Both the position numbers and the translations under genes were made by a program. From positions 107,269-171,268 of the forward strand of contig NW_005179052.1 of assembly GCF_000350225.1 (NCBI RefSeq): a DNA stretch of 64,000 nucleotides, given 5' to 3'. Numbering within the stretch: the first letter of the stretch is position 1; each line of letters starts with the position of its first letter. Below, piece by piece: positions 22,606 through 32,708 of this stretch. The notes beneath the pieces were generated by a model. It saw only the letters and a program-made list of their open reading frames with translations, was not told the origin of the DNA and made no database searches. The DNA comes from Chondrus crispus. Lineage: Eukaryota; Rhodophyta; Florideophyceae; Gigartinales; Gigartinaceae.

Positions 22606-22949
22606 AGGGAAGGGTCGAGGCAGACTAGCTGCACAAGACAAGCGAAAAACAAAAACGAAGCCACGACAATAAAAAGCGCGATTCCCCTCATTCGCCCGTT
22701 CCTGCCGGTTAACCTTTATTGTTCCCCCCTTTTCTTTTATTTTTTTGCGACAGTCTAGACTATAAGCTTAATAGTTTTCTTTGCAGAAGAAAAAAAACAA
22801 CCTCAAGGATCTTGGAATTGTTCAACGTTTTGGAATCGCTACGAGAGTGGTCTCCCTACCTCTTCTTTGATATTAACGCAGTACGTTTTATCAATTAAGA
22901 GGTATAGCCATCATCCTTTTAAGGATAGCTCTCACTGAAAAAATACAAG

Positions 22950-23662
22950 AGTAAGTTCTTTATTTTGGCTACCTCTAATATAGGAATCTAGTTGCCTAAC
23001 TAATTTCTATTCTAGTGGTATTAAACTCAGAATCAATCAGTAAACTCGGGGCCCCAACCGCCCTTCCAGAAGACCCAGAAGATCCTACCCTCGGCGCACG
23101 GTCTCTACCCCGCACGCCTGAGGTAAATTGGGAAACCGACGAGGAGAACTCCGTCTCCGTACTGGAACTCATCGAAGAAGAAGCTACCCCGGCGGACCAA
23201 CCGAGGCCGGAGGACAAGGATTTTGGAGAGGAAGCGGAAATTGACGCACTAGGGGCGGGACAACATTTACACGTGGACAACGCTGCTCGTATTTTTAATC
23301 AAATTAAGTCTCGTTCTACTGTAGTGAAGGTACCATTATCTACGCTACCTGAGGGCGTCAATCGAACGCTATACCGCGTCGCTACGACGCGCATCAAGAA
23401 AAAGAAGCCCCTTGCACGCTCGCTCACGTGCCACGTGTGCCAGGTCACCGTTACCGGTACCCATCAGCTACGCCAGCACCAAGGTGGCAAGAGGCACCTT
23501 GCACGCGAAGCCCGCTATAAACGTGAGAGCGAGGACCACTACTGCGCTACCTGCGAGAGGTTTTTTCCCTCCGCACACGACTTGGCGTCTCACATCATCG
23601 GTGCCAACCACCGTCGTCGAGTCTTATATTTGCAAGAGCGTAAAGTAACGCGCAGTAATTAG
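22950..23662 (+). CDS. Two-finger U1/JAZ-type C2H2 zinc-finger protein
   Basis: 215 aa, coding base 22950 joined to 23016-23662. The N-terminal half is acidic and disordered. The C-terminal half has two fingers of the form C-X2-C-X12-H-X5-H: C139, C142, H155, H161 and C177, C180, H193, H199. That spacing with GxxxH near the second His is typical of U1C/JAZ/zf-met fingers that bind double-stranded or structured RNA. A basic KKKK stretch precedes finger 1. It lies on the same strand just ahead of copia H gag. A host gene is my first reading, and an accessory ORF of the retroelement cannot be excluded. Confidence 0.6.
22951..23015 (+). other. 65-nt GT-AG intron at the start codon of the zinc-finger gene
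   Basis: 5' splice site AAGA|GTAAGT at 22951, branch-like CTAAC near 22996-23000, pyrimidine-rich TTTCTATTCTAG ending at 23015. Joining places A22950 before TG at 23016, making the ATG of the downstream ORF, which otherwise has no ATG before its first stop upstream. Confidence 0.65.
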
Positions 23663-23839
23663 ATTTTTTAGTAACAAAAAAAATTCGGTTCATTTTTCAA
23701 AACCCTCCTCGAAAATTGAAACACAAGTTTACCAAACTTTTCCGAAAACATTTTTGCTATTTTTTCAAAAGTCGAATTACAATTGGTTGCATCCTACTGC
23801 AATTGCCCCCCTCTACGTGGTACACTACACTCTCCACAC

Positions 23840-24010
23840 ACACCTCCCACACGTGTGGACTCTAACCCGTGTCGAAATTGAACACGTTTGGCACGTGTTC
23901 TTCGCGCACAAAATCAGATACGTGTCACACATTGCACTAAGTGTGAAAATTGCACACGTGTTTACTACTGTACTAGCTGTGAGCGTTGCACACCTGTACG
24001 CGTATTCAGC
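23840..24010 (+). repeat. Cluster of CACGTGT-type words
   Basis: Within about 170 bp the words CACACGTGTGG, GAACACGTTTGG, GGCACGTGTTC, ATACGTGTCACAC and TTGCACACGTGTTT recur, several next to AAATTG. It looks like a degenerate array of E-box-like sites or short diverged tandem repeats. It lies between the zinc-finger gene and copia gag and may act in gag expression. Confidence 0.5.
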
Positions 24011-24137
24011 TGGAATTAGTGTGAGCCATAAAAAAGTCAAAATTTCAGTATAATTGTAAGGTTGCAGAAAGCTTATTTTTCTAAGGCTAAAGTAACTTAC
24101 TAAATTAATTTCTGGAGACTTTGAATCACCAAACACT

Positions 24138-25724
24138 ATGGATAACGGAATTGACGAGGCAGCTATAGAGACCATCACCAAGGACCTTAAAACGTATACA
24201 CCACCATCTCCAGTTCACAATGATATTATATCAGTTATTACGCTACACATTACTCGCGCAAAATCTGATAATATTTTGGACACAGAACTGGTAGAAAGAT
24301 TACGTGAAGACCTCCCTGTTGAAACTCTATATTCCTTCGAAGTACTGAAGGGCACCACGTTCGTTTTCAGAATCATCCGTGACTTCTTACGTGCAGAAGG
24401 TGTACAGTATATCAGACATCCCGCAACTGACCGTATCTCATGGGGATTAGTAAAAATGTTATACTCAGACTCGGACGACATCGATTTTGCTTACGAAAGG
24501 CTTGTTCAACACAAGAAAAGTAGCCGAGCATGTATGCCTACTAACAAGGAAATTGAACGTCAAGCCGGCCCATCAGTACAAGGTTATTCCCCTGTGAGAC
24601 GTGACTCCGAAGCAAGAGCCGCTCACAACATGGCATTGCGATTCAAGAACCAGGACAAATTCACCGGAAAACTGGGTGAGGACCTCACGGAACACATCAA
24701 TAACTACATTGATGCCGCCCAGGACTACAACCTTGACCAAACCAACAAACTTGCCTTTTTCCACAACATATTCGATGGAGAAGCTAAGCGATTCTATCGA
24801 GAGAAGGTGAGGGACAGGTGTGGAAATTTTGGTCAGGCATGCCAAGGTATGCAAGACGAGTACAACAGGATAACTCGGCAGAACAGAATCAGGAAGTACC
24901 TCCAGAGCCTGAGAATTCAATCTTTGATGCATGCCAAGAAGCTCAACACCGCAGAAGCTTTGGAAGAGTTACGTGAGATCATCACACGTTTTGCTCCTCA
25001 AGGACCACGGACTCACCGTTCCGAGGAAGACAAGGTAGAATATCTTTACAAGGCTGTCGTTGGTGCCCCGTGGGCCAAGTCAGCCCTTGCGAACTCGCAG
25101 TCCACATCTAATCCTTGGGACTTCCAACATCTGTATACAGCACTCGACGCCGCCTGGCTTCAAGACCAGGAGGAGCAAGAAGGTCGAAAGAAAGATCTGA
25201 ACATCGGTCAATCTTCCCTACATAAAGAGATAAAATCTTCATCCAAATATACTCCTGATCTTTACTACGAAGGTCAGAAATATTACAGACGACCGAAGAA
25301 ACCAGGATCACGCTCATCTGCCCCATTCAGGCCCCCTCAAGACAGCACAAAAGCCGGTCAAAATGGGTTAGACCGTTATGGCAACCCCAGGCTATGCAAC
25401 AATTGTCAGGACCCTAATCATTTCATCAGGGACTGCCCCAAACCTCGCAACGTGATGCGAAATATTTCATCGCAAGTCAGGAGATATCCGAAGAGAAGCC
25501 ATCAAATCCTCTTCGAACTCTGTCAACAAGTGGAAGATGCGTTGTTCTCTACAGACGAAGAAGACCCTTCTGCTACCCTTACAGGGGACAACTTCAAGCA
25601 GGAGGACTCTACCTCATCAGAGGATGAGACGCCTGAACATCCCGATAAAGGAGGACAGGTATTCCACGTTACTGGTTCTGAGAATCGGGGCATTGCATCA
25701 GTTCTTGATCCAGAGGATTTTTGA
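24138..25724 (+). CDS. Copia H Gag with CCHC zinc knuckle
   Basis: Uninterrupted 528-aa protein from ATG. The middle resembles retrotransposon capsid (FTGKLGEDLTEHINNYI, YREKVRDRCGNFG), and the zinc knuckle CNNCQDPNHFIRDC (C-X2-C-X4-H-X4-C) is near residue 425. An acidic tail follows. It would form particles and bind element RNA. The stop TGA overlaps the start of the protease frame by one base, with GAT TTT TGA at 25716-25724, so protease expression would need a -1 shift at a U-run. The intact length suggests recent activity or selection. Confidence 0.82.
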   Translation: MDNGIDEAAIETITKDLKTYTPPSPVHNDIISVITLHITRAKSDNILDTELVERLREDLPVETLYSFEVLKGTTFVFRIIRDFLRAEGVQYIRHPATDRISWGLVKMLYSDSDDIDFAYERLVQHKKSSRACMPTNKEIERQAGPSVQGYSPVRRDSEARAAHNMALRFKNQDKFTGKLGEDLTEHINNYIDAAQDYNLDQTNKLAFFHNIFDGEAKRFYREKVRDRCGNFGQACQGMQDEYNRITRQNRIRKYLQSLRIQSLMHAKKLNTAEALEELREIITRFAPQGPRTHRSEEDKVEYLYKAVVGAPWAKSALANSQSTSNPWDFQHLYTALDAAWLQDQEEQEGRKKDLNIGQSSLHKEIKSSSKYTPDLYYEGQKYYRRPKKPGSRSSAPFRPPQDSTKAGQNGLDRYGNPRLCNNCQDPNHFIRDCPKPRNVMRNISSQVRRYPKRSHQILFELCQQVEDALFSTDEEDPSATLTGDNFKQEDSTSSEDETPEHPDKGGQVFHVTGSENRGIASVLDPEDF

Positions 25725-26313
25725 GGAGAGGCAGTCTACTTTACCGTCGTAGTTTGAAGTCCAAAGAAAATAAATCATGCTACGAGACTGTCCTCAAGAA
25801 AAAACCGTCCCAGTACAAAATCTCGCGTAGGTCAAGGACAGCCCATGACATACGAAGAAACCGGCGTCTCAGAAAATCCTCCAACGATGCAATGACCAAT
25901 TCTGTGTTAAACTCTCGCCGAGGTCTTTCACAGATGAGAATCAATTTGGATGAACGCAGGAAAGACTGGCAGGGAGCTTGCATCGACACTGGAGCACAAC
26001 GCACTGTAATCGGACAACTGCAAGCCAAAGCATACTGCAAATTTGTTGGGAGCAAGTTCAAACTAAAAGCGAACTTCAACCAGTACAGATTCGGTGTTGA
26101 TGTGCAGAAGTCAATCGGATCAATCTCAATTCGATTACCGTTTCTCAAGAACGGATTTGTGCCAATTGAGGTTGACGTAGTTAGAGCGAATGTACCTTTT
26201 CTTTTGGGATTGGATTTGCTCCATAAACTTCAACTATACCTGGATACGACAAGAAATGTACTAATCAGTTCTCCGGGAAACATTTCTGTCCCAGTCGTAA
26301 GGAAGTTTGGGCC
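25724..26313 (+). CDS. Copia H protease, 3' end lost at a breakpoint
   Basis: Basic linker, then the retropepsin-like motif CIDTGAQRTVIG (about residue 85 of the frame) and VPFLLGLDLLHKL, matching the flap-distal part of copia-type proteases. The frame passes the junction at 26299-26310 and beyond it is only a shadow of gypsy sequence. It is open from the gag stop and in the -1 frame relative to gag. There is no ATG that makes sense, so translation would depend on frameshifting. Confidence 0.75.
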
Positions 26314-28377
26314 GTACGCACACTACGGCCGTACATCGAAGGTACCAAGTTCACCGTCCGGACGGACCATGATGCCCTCCGATGGCTTATGTCCCTCACG
26401 GAGAGCTCCGGAAGGCTTACCCGGTGGCGACTGCGGTTGGCGGAATACGACTTCACCATCCAGTACCGCCCCGGGCGCGTGCACCAGGTGCCCGATGCCC
26501 TGTCACGCCTCGTGTCGCCAAGAGTCACCGATGACCCTCGCTCAGTCGTCGAGGTGGATGACGACATTCCCACCTTCGATGCCGGTACGACCGTCCGTGA
26601 CATGTCGGACGAGCTCGCGGACCACGTCTGTACCGCGAGCTGCGATCACAAGGCCGTCCATGTCTTCGTGACAACAAGGAACCAAGCCGGATCGCGAAGA
26701 GGGTCGCGCGTCCGTACGCGCGACGAGCCGAGGGGCGACGACGAGGCCCCCGCTCTTGAAGGACCCACCTCGTTCTGGGAGGAGAACGACGAGTTCGACG
26801 CTGTCGACATCGAGCGCGCCGGACAACCCGAAGTTGGCGCGCCCGCCTCCACGGTCGCCCCTCCGCAGGACGACCTTCTGGCCCCTCTTACGCTAGAGGA
26901 GATAGCCGAAAAGCAACGCGTGGATGACTTCTGCCAGACCGTACTGGCACGACAGTCAGAGTCCCGGGACTCCGCGTTCTTCGAAGACCACCACGGGGTG
27001 CTCAAACGGAGACACCCCTTCGACCCTGACATCGTGCAGGTCGTGGTACCACGGACGCTACGGGCTCGGCTTCTCCAGCTCTGCCACACACCAACCATCG
27101 CAGGGCACCCGGGCCAGAACCGTATGTACTTCGCGCTCCGTCGCGAGTACTACTGGCCCCATCTCGCTGCAGATGTCGCAGCTACGGTGCGAGGGTGCCG
27201 AACATGCGCGATGAACCGTGTTAAGTTGCGGAAACACCTCAACCGTTTGAAGTTGTTTCCGGCAACACGGCCGCTTGAGAGCCTCGCCATCGACATCTTG
27301 GGACCGCTACCCAAGACGAAGGCAGGGAAACGGTTCCTTCTCGTAATTACGGACCGTTTCACCAAGCTGACTCAAGTTGTGGCACTGCGAACCGTAACCG
27401 CGTACACGGTAGCCGTCGCGTTCTGCGACGCGTGGGTATTTAAATACGGCGTCCCACGCTCGCTACTGTCGGATAACGGACCGCAGTTCAACGCGAAGTT
27501 CTTCCACAGCACGTGCCGTGTCCTGGGGGTGACGAACTTGTACACTTCGGCGTACCACCCCCAGACGAACGGGCAGGTCGAGCGATACAACCGGACGATC
27601 GCTTTGATGTTACGGAATTACGTCGGCGAACATCAGGACGACTGGGACGTGTACGTGGGGCCGCTCACGTACGCGTACAACTCCCACGTACATCGTACGA
27701 CGAGTACCACGCCCTTCAAGCTCGTCCTCAGCCGACCCCCGCCGGAGTTCTCTCTACGTAGAGCCGACGGTGACGCGCCCCCGTCCGACAGGGGCAGCGC
27801 GCGCGCTGAGTTCCTCAAGACGTTGGACGACACGATCCAGGAGGCGTACGGGAGCCTGCGCCGGACGCAGGCTCGGTACAAGCGCGACTTCGATAAGCGC
27901 GTCAGACGGTTCAACGCACGTATCAAGCCAGGTAATTACGTCTACCTGAACCCCACCGATGGGGCAAAGACGTCTAACAAGCTCGCGTCGCCCGCCGTTG
28001 GGCCATACCGCGTACTCGCCAACGACCGGCGAACCATCACGATCGATCGTGATGGTGTCACCGAGCGCGTCTCCGCAGACCGCTGCGTGTACGCGCCACC
28101 ACCGACGGGCGCGCCACGGGCGAGTACGACAGCCCCAAGCGACCTTGCCGACAAGGTCACCGAGGGCACGCAGTATGCCGTGGAACGATTACTCCGGCAT
28201 CGAGCCATGGAGGACGGAACAATCGAGTTCCTCATCAAGTGGGCGGATTACGACACGCCCACATGGACCGCCCGGACTCACGTTCCGGAGGAGTTGGTGT
28301 CTCGTTACGCCCAACGCCTCCGGAGACGCACCGGCAGGAACCTCACGTCTGACGTGAACGCGGACGTTCACGCTTGA
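26302..28377 (+). CDS. Element E pol fragment: RNase H end, integrase, chromodomain
   Basis: Open frame from the junction to a TGA at 28377; the first ATG is 26389. It has the RNase H end (WAVRTLRPYIEG, RTDHDALRWL, PDALSRL) and an acidic linker. The integrase zinc region (CHTPTIAGHPGQ to GCRTCAMNRV) is followed by the catalytic residues in AIDILGPL, LSDNGPQF and NGQVERYNR, and a GPY-type C-terminal part. The chromodomain is near residues 585-640 (YAVERLLRHRAMEDG, FLIKWADYDTPTW). The integrase is complete and undamaged, but RT, protease and gag are missing, so it is not autonomous. Confidence 0.85.
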   Translation, partial: EVWAVRTLRPYIEGTKFTVRTDHDALRWLMSLTESSGRLTRWRLRLAEYDFTIQYRPGRVHQVPDALSRLVSPRVTDDPRSVVEVDDDIPTFDAGTTVRDMSDELADHVCTASCDHKAVHVFVTTRNQAGSRRGSRVRTRDEPRGDDEAPALEGPTSFWEENDEFDAVDIERAGQPEVGAPASTVAPPQDDLLAPLTLEEIAEKQRVDDFCQTVLARQSESRDSAFFEDHHGVLKRRHPFDPDIVQVVVPRTLRARLLQLCHTPTIAGHPGQNRMYFALRREYYWPHLAADVAATVRGCRTCAMNRVKLRKHLNRLKLFPATRPLESLAIDILGPLPKTKAGKRFLLVITDRFTKLTQVVALRTVTAYTVAVAFCDAWVFKYGVPRSLLSDNGPQFNAKFFHSTCRVLGVTNLYTSAYHPQTNGQVERYNRTIALMLRNYVGEHQDDWDVYVGPLTYAYNSHVHRTTSTTPFKLVLSRPPPEFSLRRADGDAPPSDRGSARAEFLKTLDDTIQEAYGSLRRTQARYKRDFDKRVRRFNARIKPGNYVYLNPTDGAKTSNKLASPAVGPYRVLANDRRTITIDRDGVTERVSADRCVYAPPPTGAPRASTTAPSDLADKVTEGTQYAVERLLRHRAMEDGTIEFLIKWADYDTPTWTARTHVPEELVSRYAQRLRRRTGRNLTSDVNADVHA

Positions 28378-28387
28378 GAGGGGGGCC
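28354..28387 (+). repeat. Hairpin plus purine tract at the pol end (copy 1)
   Basis: GTGAAC-GCGGAC-GTTCAC, the pol stop, then GAGAGGGGGG. It matches 34746-34779 at 30 of 34 positions, all four differences being transitions. Confidence 0.8.
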
Positions 28388-30551
28388 CTCAACCGCTTCG
28401 TTACGGTTGACGTGAGAACCGCACAGAAGTCAAGCCGTATTTGACTCCCAAAACCCAAGAACGCACGACGTAAAGGCGAGGCAGTACGGACTGCTAGCAA
28501 GGATCTCGACCCCGCAGTGACCGACGATACGAGGACGCAGAGCTCGAAGGGGAGTCGAATACCCCTTCCGGAGCTGAAAGGTCGGACACCCCCCCCCCGA
28601 ACAGGGTCACCGGACGTTCCGTTAAGTCCGATCATCGCGGCGAGGGGAGGTCCAACGACTGAGGCAACCCCAACGGAATCACGGGACCCCTTGGAATAAT
28701 AGTGGAGAGGAGCTGAAACGCGGGGCGTGGAGACCGAGAGTCACTGCGGCTCGTGAGGATGGGGGTCCCAGATGAGACAACGAGCAGCTCCGCCAACGGC
28801 TAATACGCGAAAATTGGGGCAAGGAGAAAACTACACTGTCATACCCCCGACCCGGTCTCGACAGCACTACCGGCGGATGAGGTGTGAAAAAATGAGAAGA
28901 AATGGGGACACTTGTCGTACAGTGCCGCAACCCCACGCAGCGCCCCGCTCGCTCGGTGTCAATCCGCCACCCCGGGAATGGAAAAATTAACGGAAAATTA
29001 ATCGAAAAAAGGGGCAACTCACGTGAGCGAACGTACGCACGTCGGCATACGAGACACGCAATGCCCCGCGGGATACTGTACGAATCACCACCGCCGCCTG
29101 TTGCGCCTAATGAAGTGACGACTTCATAGTGGTAGAACGCTGTGCAACACCTCGACTCGGCTCGTTGCGCACCGACACCGCGCACAACCCCTGGGCCGAC
29201 CGCAATACCGCTCAGGAAGCCTGTTGGACACCGGCCTTCTTTCCCCGCTCCGCGCGTGTTGCGCGTCCGCGCCCTCGCCCTCGAAGGGCGAGGGGCGCCA
29301 AGAAGGAGACGCGTGTTGCGCGTCCGCGCCCTCGCCCTCGAAGGGGGAGGGGCGCCAAGAAGGAGACGCGTGTTGCGCGTCCGCGCCCTCGCCCTCGAAG
29401 GGGGAGGGGCGCCAAGAAGGAGACGCGTGTTGCGCGTCCGCGCCCTCGCCCTCGAAGGGCGAGGGGCGCCAAGAAGGAGACGCGTGTTGCGCGTCCGCGC
29501 CCTCGCCCTCGAAGGGCGAGGGGCGCCAAGAAGGAGACGCGTGTTGCGCGTCCGCGCCCTCGCCCCCGAAGGGCGAGGAGCGCGAGGCATAAGACGGAAA
29601 CCCCAACGCTGCGCCCTCGCCACCAAATGGCAAGGGGCTCCCGATCGTTCGTCGCCCCTTTCTCCTCCGCGTCTGGGAGAGAAAGAGCGGGGCACTAAGG
29701 AACAAGGAAGACGAGGAGCCAAATGCGTTGAGCACTGTTTCGAAAAACGAGCCGCGGTGAGCCCGCTGCGCAGGCGGAAAAGAAATGGCTCGCCGGAAGC
29801 TATACGCGGGCAGAAGAAAAGGAGGGCAACAGGCCTCTGGAGTCCAGAGACAGGGAGGGGGATGAGCGAGTCCGTCCCTCGCCAGGGCAAGTCAGGTAGG
29901 AACCCCTGAGGAACAGCACCGTGCGCATACCGCTGTCGTACAGGGCGCTTGCACGCCGTGTGCAAGAGGAGGAGTTCAGCTCGCCAGTCTACGACCACAG
30001 ACACGCACCGCGCTCCCCAACCCCGCGCCGCCTCGCGCTCTACGTCTCCATGCCCCTGTCGGCCCGCCCCGACGACCACGGTGAGCAACCAGTATAACGC
30101 TTCGCGGCCCGCGCAGTGCTGTCAGGGCACACGCGACGAGACGGCCAAGTAGGCCGTGCGCCGTGACGGCGGCCTCGGCTTCACGACCCACCTCCCCGTC
30201 ATGCCCATCACGGGCAGGACCTGGAGAGCCCTCAAACAACCTGTCGACCCCAGCTTGGCCACGGAGGATACCAACGCGCGAAGGGTAATGGGAAGAAGAG
30301 GACCGACGCAAAGAACACGTAACCAGGAAAGCAATTTTACTGTGACCCGGCGACGAGTCATCCCCCTTCCCCCTTTTTTCCATTGTCTGGTTGACGGAGG
30401 GGTGAAGGGTCCCGCGCGGTCAACGACCAGACCGCGCGGTCAGCCGCTCGCGTCGTTCGAGGGCACGCGGGCCCCTGACCCACGGTTGTTCGGAGGACAG
30501 TACCCCGGGTGCCGGGGCAATTGTCCGCCAAGGAGGGCATTGTGACACGAG
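28388..30551. other. Element E 3' region, first part
   Basis: Between the chromodomain stop and the antisense ORF. Apart from the 57-bp minisatellite it holds no supported gene. Long ORFs on both strands are products of GC bias and the repeat. Confidence 0.55.
29254..29595. repeat. 57-bp minisatellite, six units
   Basis: Units start at 29254, 29311, 29368, 29425, 29482 and 29539, the last diverged. Each contains CCCTCGCCCTCGAAGG, which can fold back on itself in the units reading AGGGCGAGGG. Because 57 is divisible by three, 19-aa repeats appear in several frames on both strands, which inflates ORFs here. Confidence 0.9.
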
Positions 30552-32708
30552 TCATACTCTCACCGCTCGCCCAGTTTCGGGACGGGCGAGGGTCAGACCC
30601 GTACGCCCGTACGTGTCACGGATGGTAGAGGTAGCAGGGCCGTGAGGAACGCCACCAGCTGGCAGGGGCGCCGACTGAGCCAAACGCAAACGCAAGCGGT
30701 CGCGCTCGCACCGGTAGCGTTCGCGATCGTACACCGCCCGCTCGTAGGCCGCGGCTTGGCGCTCGGACCCTAGCTCCCGGTTCACCGGCTGCAGTTCCGC
30801 AGAGCGCGTTGCCAGGTCGTCACGTAGACCGCGCGCTTCATCACTCCGAGTGAGGAACCATTCAGCCAGAGTATCCACCAACCCGCCTACGGTCCAAGTT
30901 CGCCGGCTGGCAACGCCTAACGCTAGCGCTACCTTGGGGGCGACCATCAGCTCCTCGTGGGGGAGCACCAGCTCACGTATGCGGCGCCCCCGGGGCGCGC
31001 CCTGCCTCACCGCGTCGAGTGGTGGGACGGGGAGGACAGCGTCTGAAGGGACAGGACCACCTGCGGGGTCGTGATCGGCACCCCGCGTCGGTCGAGAGGG
31101 GTACAGGGCGACACCAACGGAGTCTCCGCCCACGGCGTCGAGGTCCCGGTAGCGCTTCCGACGCCCACGCCGGTGTTCGGAACCAACCCCTCCCCTCCTT
31201 TCCCCGTTACCGACACCCGGGGGCACGGGACGGGGACGCGCGGCGAAGGCGTCCATGGTTGGTTCGTACGTCAGGAAGGAGCTACGGACGCCTGTGGTAT
31301 AGTCCATCCACGAACGGTGGTTCAGAGGACTGACCTCTCCGACCCGGCCCATGAGGCTAATGGCATGGCTGAACGTCCACGGGACGTGAGCAGAGCCGAC
31401 GTCGGATGGATGCAGTGCGACGTCGGGAAGGCCCGACGCGACGCGCCCCACGAACGTGACCGTGGGGACGGGCTGCACGAACGCACGCTTGTTCATACAC
31501 ACCTCCGACATGAAAGCGCAGCACACGGACCAGGCCCACTCGCGCTCATAGTTGTACGCGAGCCGTGGGTGGGCTGGGTGCTGTGGATCGGCGCACGCGA
31601 TGCCAAAATGTTTCAGAATGGGAGGCAGCAATGGGTGTACCCCCAACGACGGAAAGCTCTCCTGCACGACCAAGGGGAGAGCGGGAAAATCACCAACCGA
31701 CAACCCGGACGCGAAGGCGGCAGATGGGACGACACGACCGTCCGCCTCGTTTTCTCCCCTGTAGGCGGACCAGTCGTGGTGAGCGAAACCCACGGCGTAT
31801 AGCCGCATCAAGGAACACGAGGACTTCTGTAGAGCCACGAGGGGCTTGGTGAAGGCGTAGGGGCGGGGCGAGACGTACAGCCCCGCCACCTCTGACAGCA
31901 CGAAGCGTCGGGGGTCTACCTGCACCGACCCAGCCAGGAGCGCCCCCGTACGATCAACGTAGATGACCTCCGCCACGCTGTACGCGAATGTACGGTCGCC
32001 CGGCAGCTCGTCCAGGAGCTGGTAGCCGACCCCGCCGCCTTCGGCCATTAAGCGGTGAAGGGCCGAAGACGCTTCTTCGAGGCCGCCCGTCTCGTACACC
32101 TTAAACACGCGGGCGAGATCGGGTCGAAGCCACCCGCACGATATCAACTCCGCCACGGTGATCCCGGAACGGCCCCGGCGTGACCAAGGGTACTGCAGCT
32201 CGTCGACAGAGAGCAGTGGGACATCGGAAGACGGAACCCCGAACCACTGCGTGGCTGAGGCCACCTCCCCCTCCCGACCGGAGGAAGAGGGGTGAGGTAC
32301 GGAGGTACGACGGCCGAAGGATGCACCGTCGGGAACACGAGCCGCCCCCACCGCCGCGGGGGCGGCAGAGCTGCGCGCGACGCCCGGATGCGCAACGGGA
32401 AGGACGACGGCCGCTGGGGTCGGTTGGGCAGCCGGACGGAACGCGATGACCGGTTTGGGTGGCCCCACGGGAGGAGCCACCAGCTCCACGGAGACGGTCG
32501 TGGAGCGGGAACGGGACTTCTGGAAAGCCGGAGGAGCCGGCGGGGTCGGACGGGTCAGAGCGATGTTCTCCCCTTGCGATCCAGGGGACGCGCTCGATGA
32601 CCCGACCCCGCGCGGCAAAGGAATCGCGACGACGGACGCTCCCGCCGCCACGGGGTTGCCACCGCCAGCGGGCGGCGGCGGAGGAGGAAGAGAGGTCGAG
32701 TCGGCCAT
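30552..32708 (-). CDS. Antisense accessory ORF of element E (aORF-E), unknown function
   Basis: Intact 718-aa ORF opposite to pol, starting with ATG. The N-terminal 160 residues are Pro/Ala/Ser-rich. A folded-looking core follows (about 165-480), with LPPILKHFG...DPQHPAHP...EREWAWSV, which lines up with the FG/DPQH/EW block of aORF-A and the matching block of aORF-C. A basic linker (RRGRRKRYRDLD) and a C-terminal coiled coil rich in Arg/Glu (about 630-685) close it. Homology to the other two rests on a short motif plus identical placement, so I call it probable, not certain. No known domain is recognised. Confidence 0.6.
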   Translation of the reverse strand: MADSTSLPPPPPPAGGGNPVAAGASVVAIPLPRGVGSSSASPGSQGENIALTRPTPPAPPAFQKSRSRSTTVSVELVAPPVGPPKPVIAFRPAAQPTPAAVVLPVAHPGVARSSAAPAAVGAARVPDGASFGRRTSVPHPSSSGREGEVASATQWFGVPSSDVPLLSVDELQYPWSRRGRSGITVAELISCGWLRPDLARVFKVYETGGLEEASSALHRLMAEGGGVGYQLLDELPGDRTFAYSVAEVIYVDRTGALLAGSVQVDPRRFVLSEVAGLYVSPRPYAFTKPLVALQKSSCSLMRLYAVGFAHHDWSAYRGENEADGRVVPSAAFASGLSVGDFPALPLVVQESFPSLGVHPLLPPILKHFGIACADPQHPAHPRLAYNYEREWAWSVCCAFMSEVCMNKRAFVQPVPTVTFVGRVASGLPDVALHPSDVGSAHVPWTFSHAISLMGRVGEVSPLNHRSWMDYTTGVRSSFLTYEPTMDAFAARPRPVPPGVGNGERRGGVGSEHRRGRRKRYRDLDAVGGDSVGVALYPSRPTRGADHDPAGGPVPSDAVLPVPPLDAVRQGAPRGRRIRELVLPHEELMVAPKVALALGVASRRTWTVGGLVDTLAEWFLTRSDEARGLRDDLATRSAELQPVNRELGSERQAAAYERAVYDRERYRCERDRLRLRLAQSAPLPAGGVPHGPATSTIRDTYGRTGLTLARPETGRAVRV

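Larger units (their letters stand above)
24138..26313 (+). mobile_element. Ty1/copia-like element H: gag and protease, truncated
   Basis: Gag with one zinc knuckle, then an aspartic protease in the -1 frame that ends just after VPVVRKFG. From there the sequence is gypsy RNase H, so integrase, RT and the LTR are lost or separated. It may be the 5' half of the copia whose RT-RNase H (element F) lies at 58-60 kb on the same strand. No 5' LTR could be identified. Confidence 0.65.

Noticed and set aside
22991..23034. TGGTATTAAACTCAG as a copia primer binding site
   Set aside because: Only the first bases resemble the common copia site, there is no LTR end before it, and the position is better explained as a splice acceptor.
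29254..29595. CRISPR array
   Set aside because: Units are contiguous tandem copies with no unique spacers.
28679..30088. 469-codon minus-strand ORF with 19-aa repeats
   Set aside because: Created by the 57-bp minisatellite and GC bias. Equivalent long ORFs exist in other frames and no domain is present.
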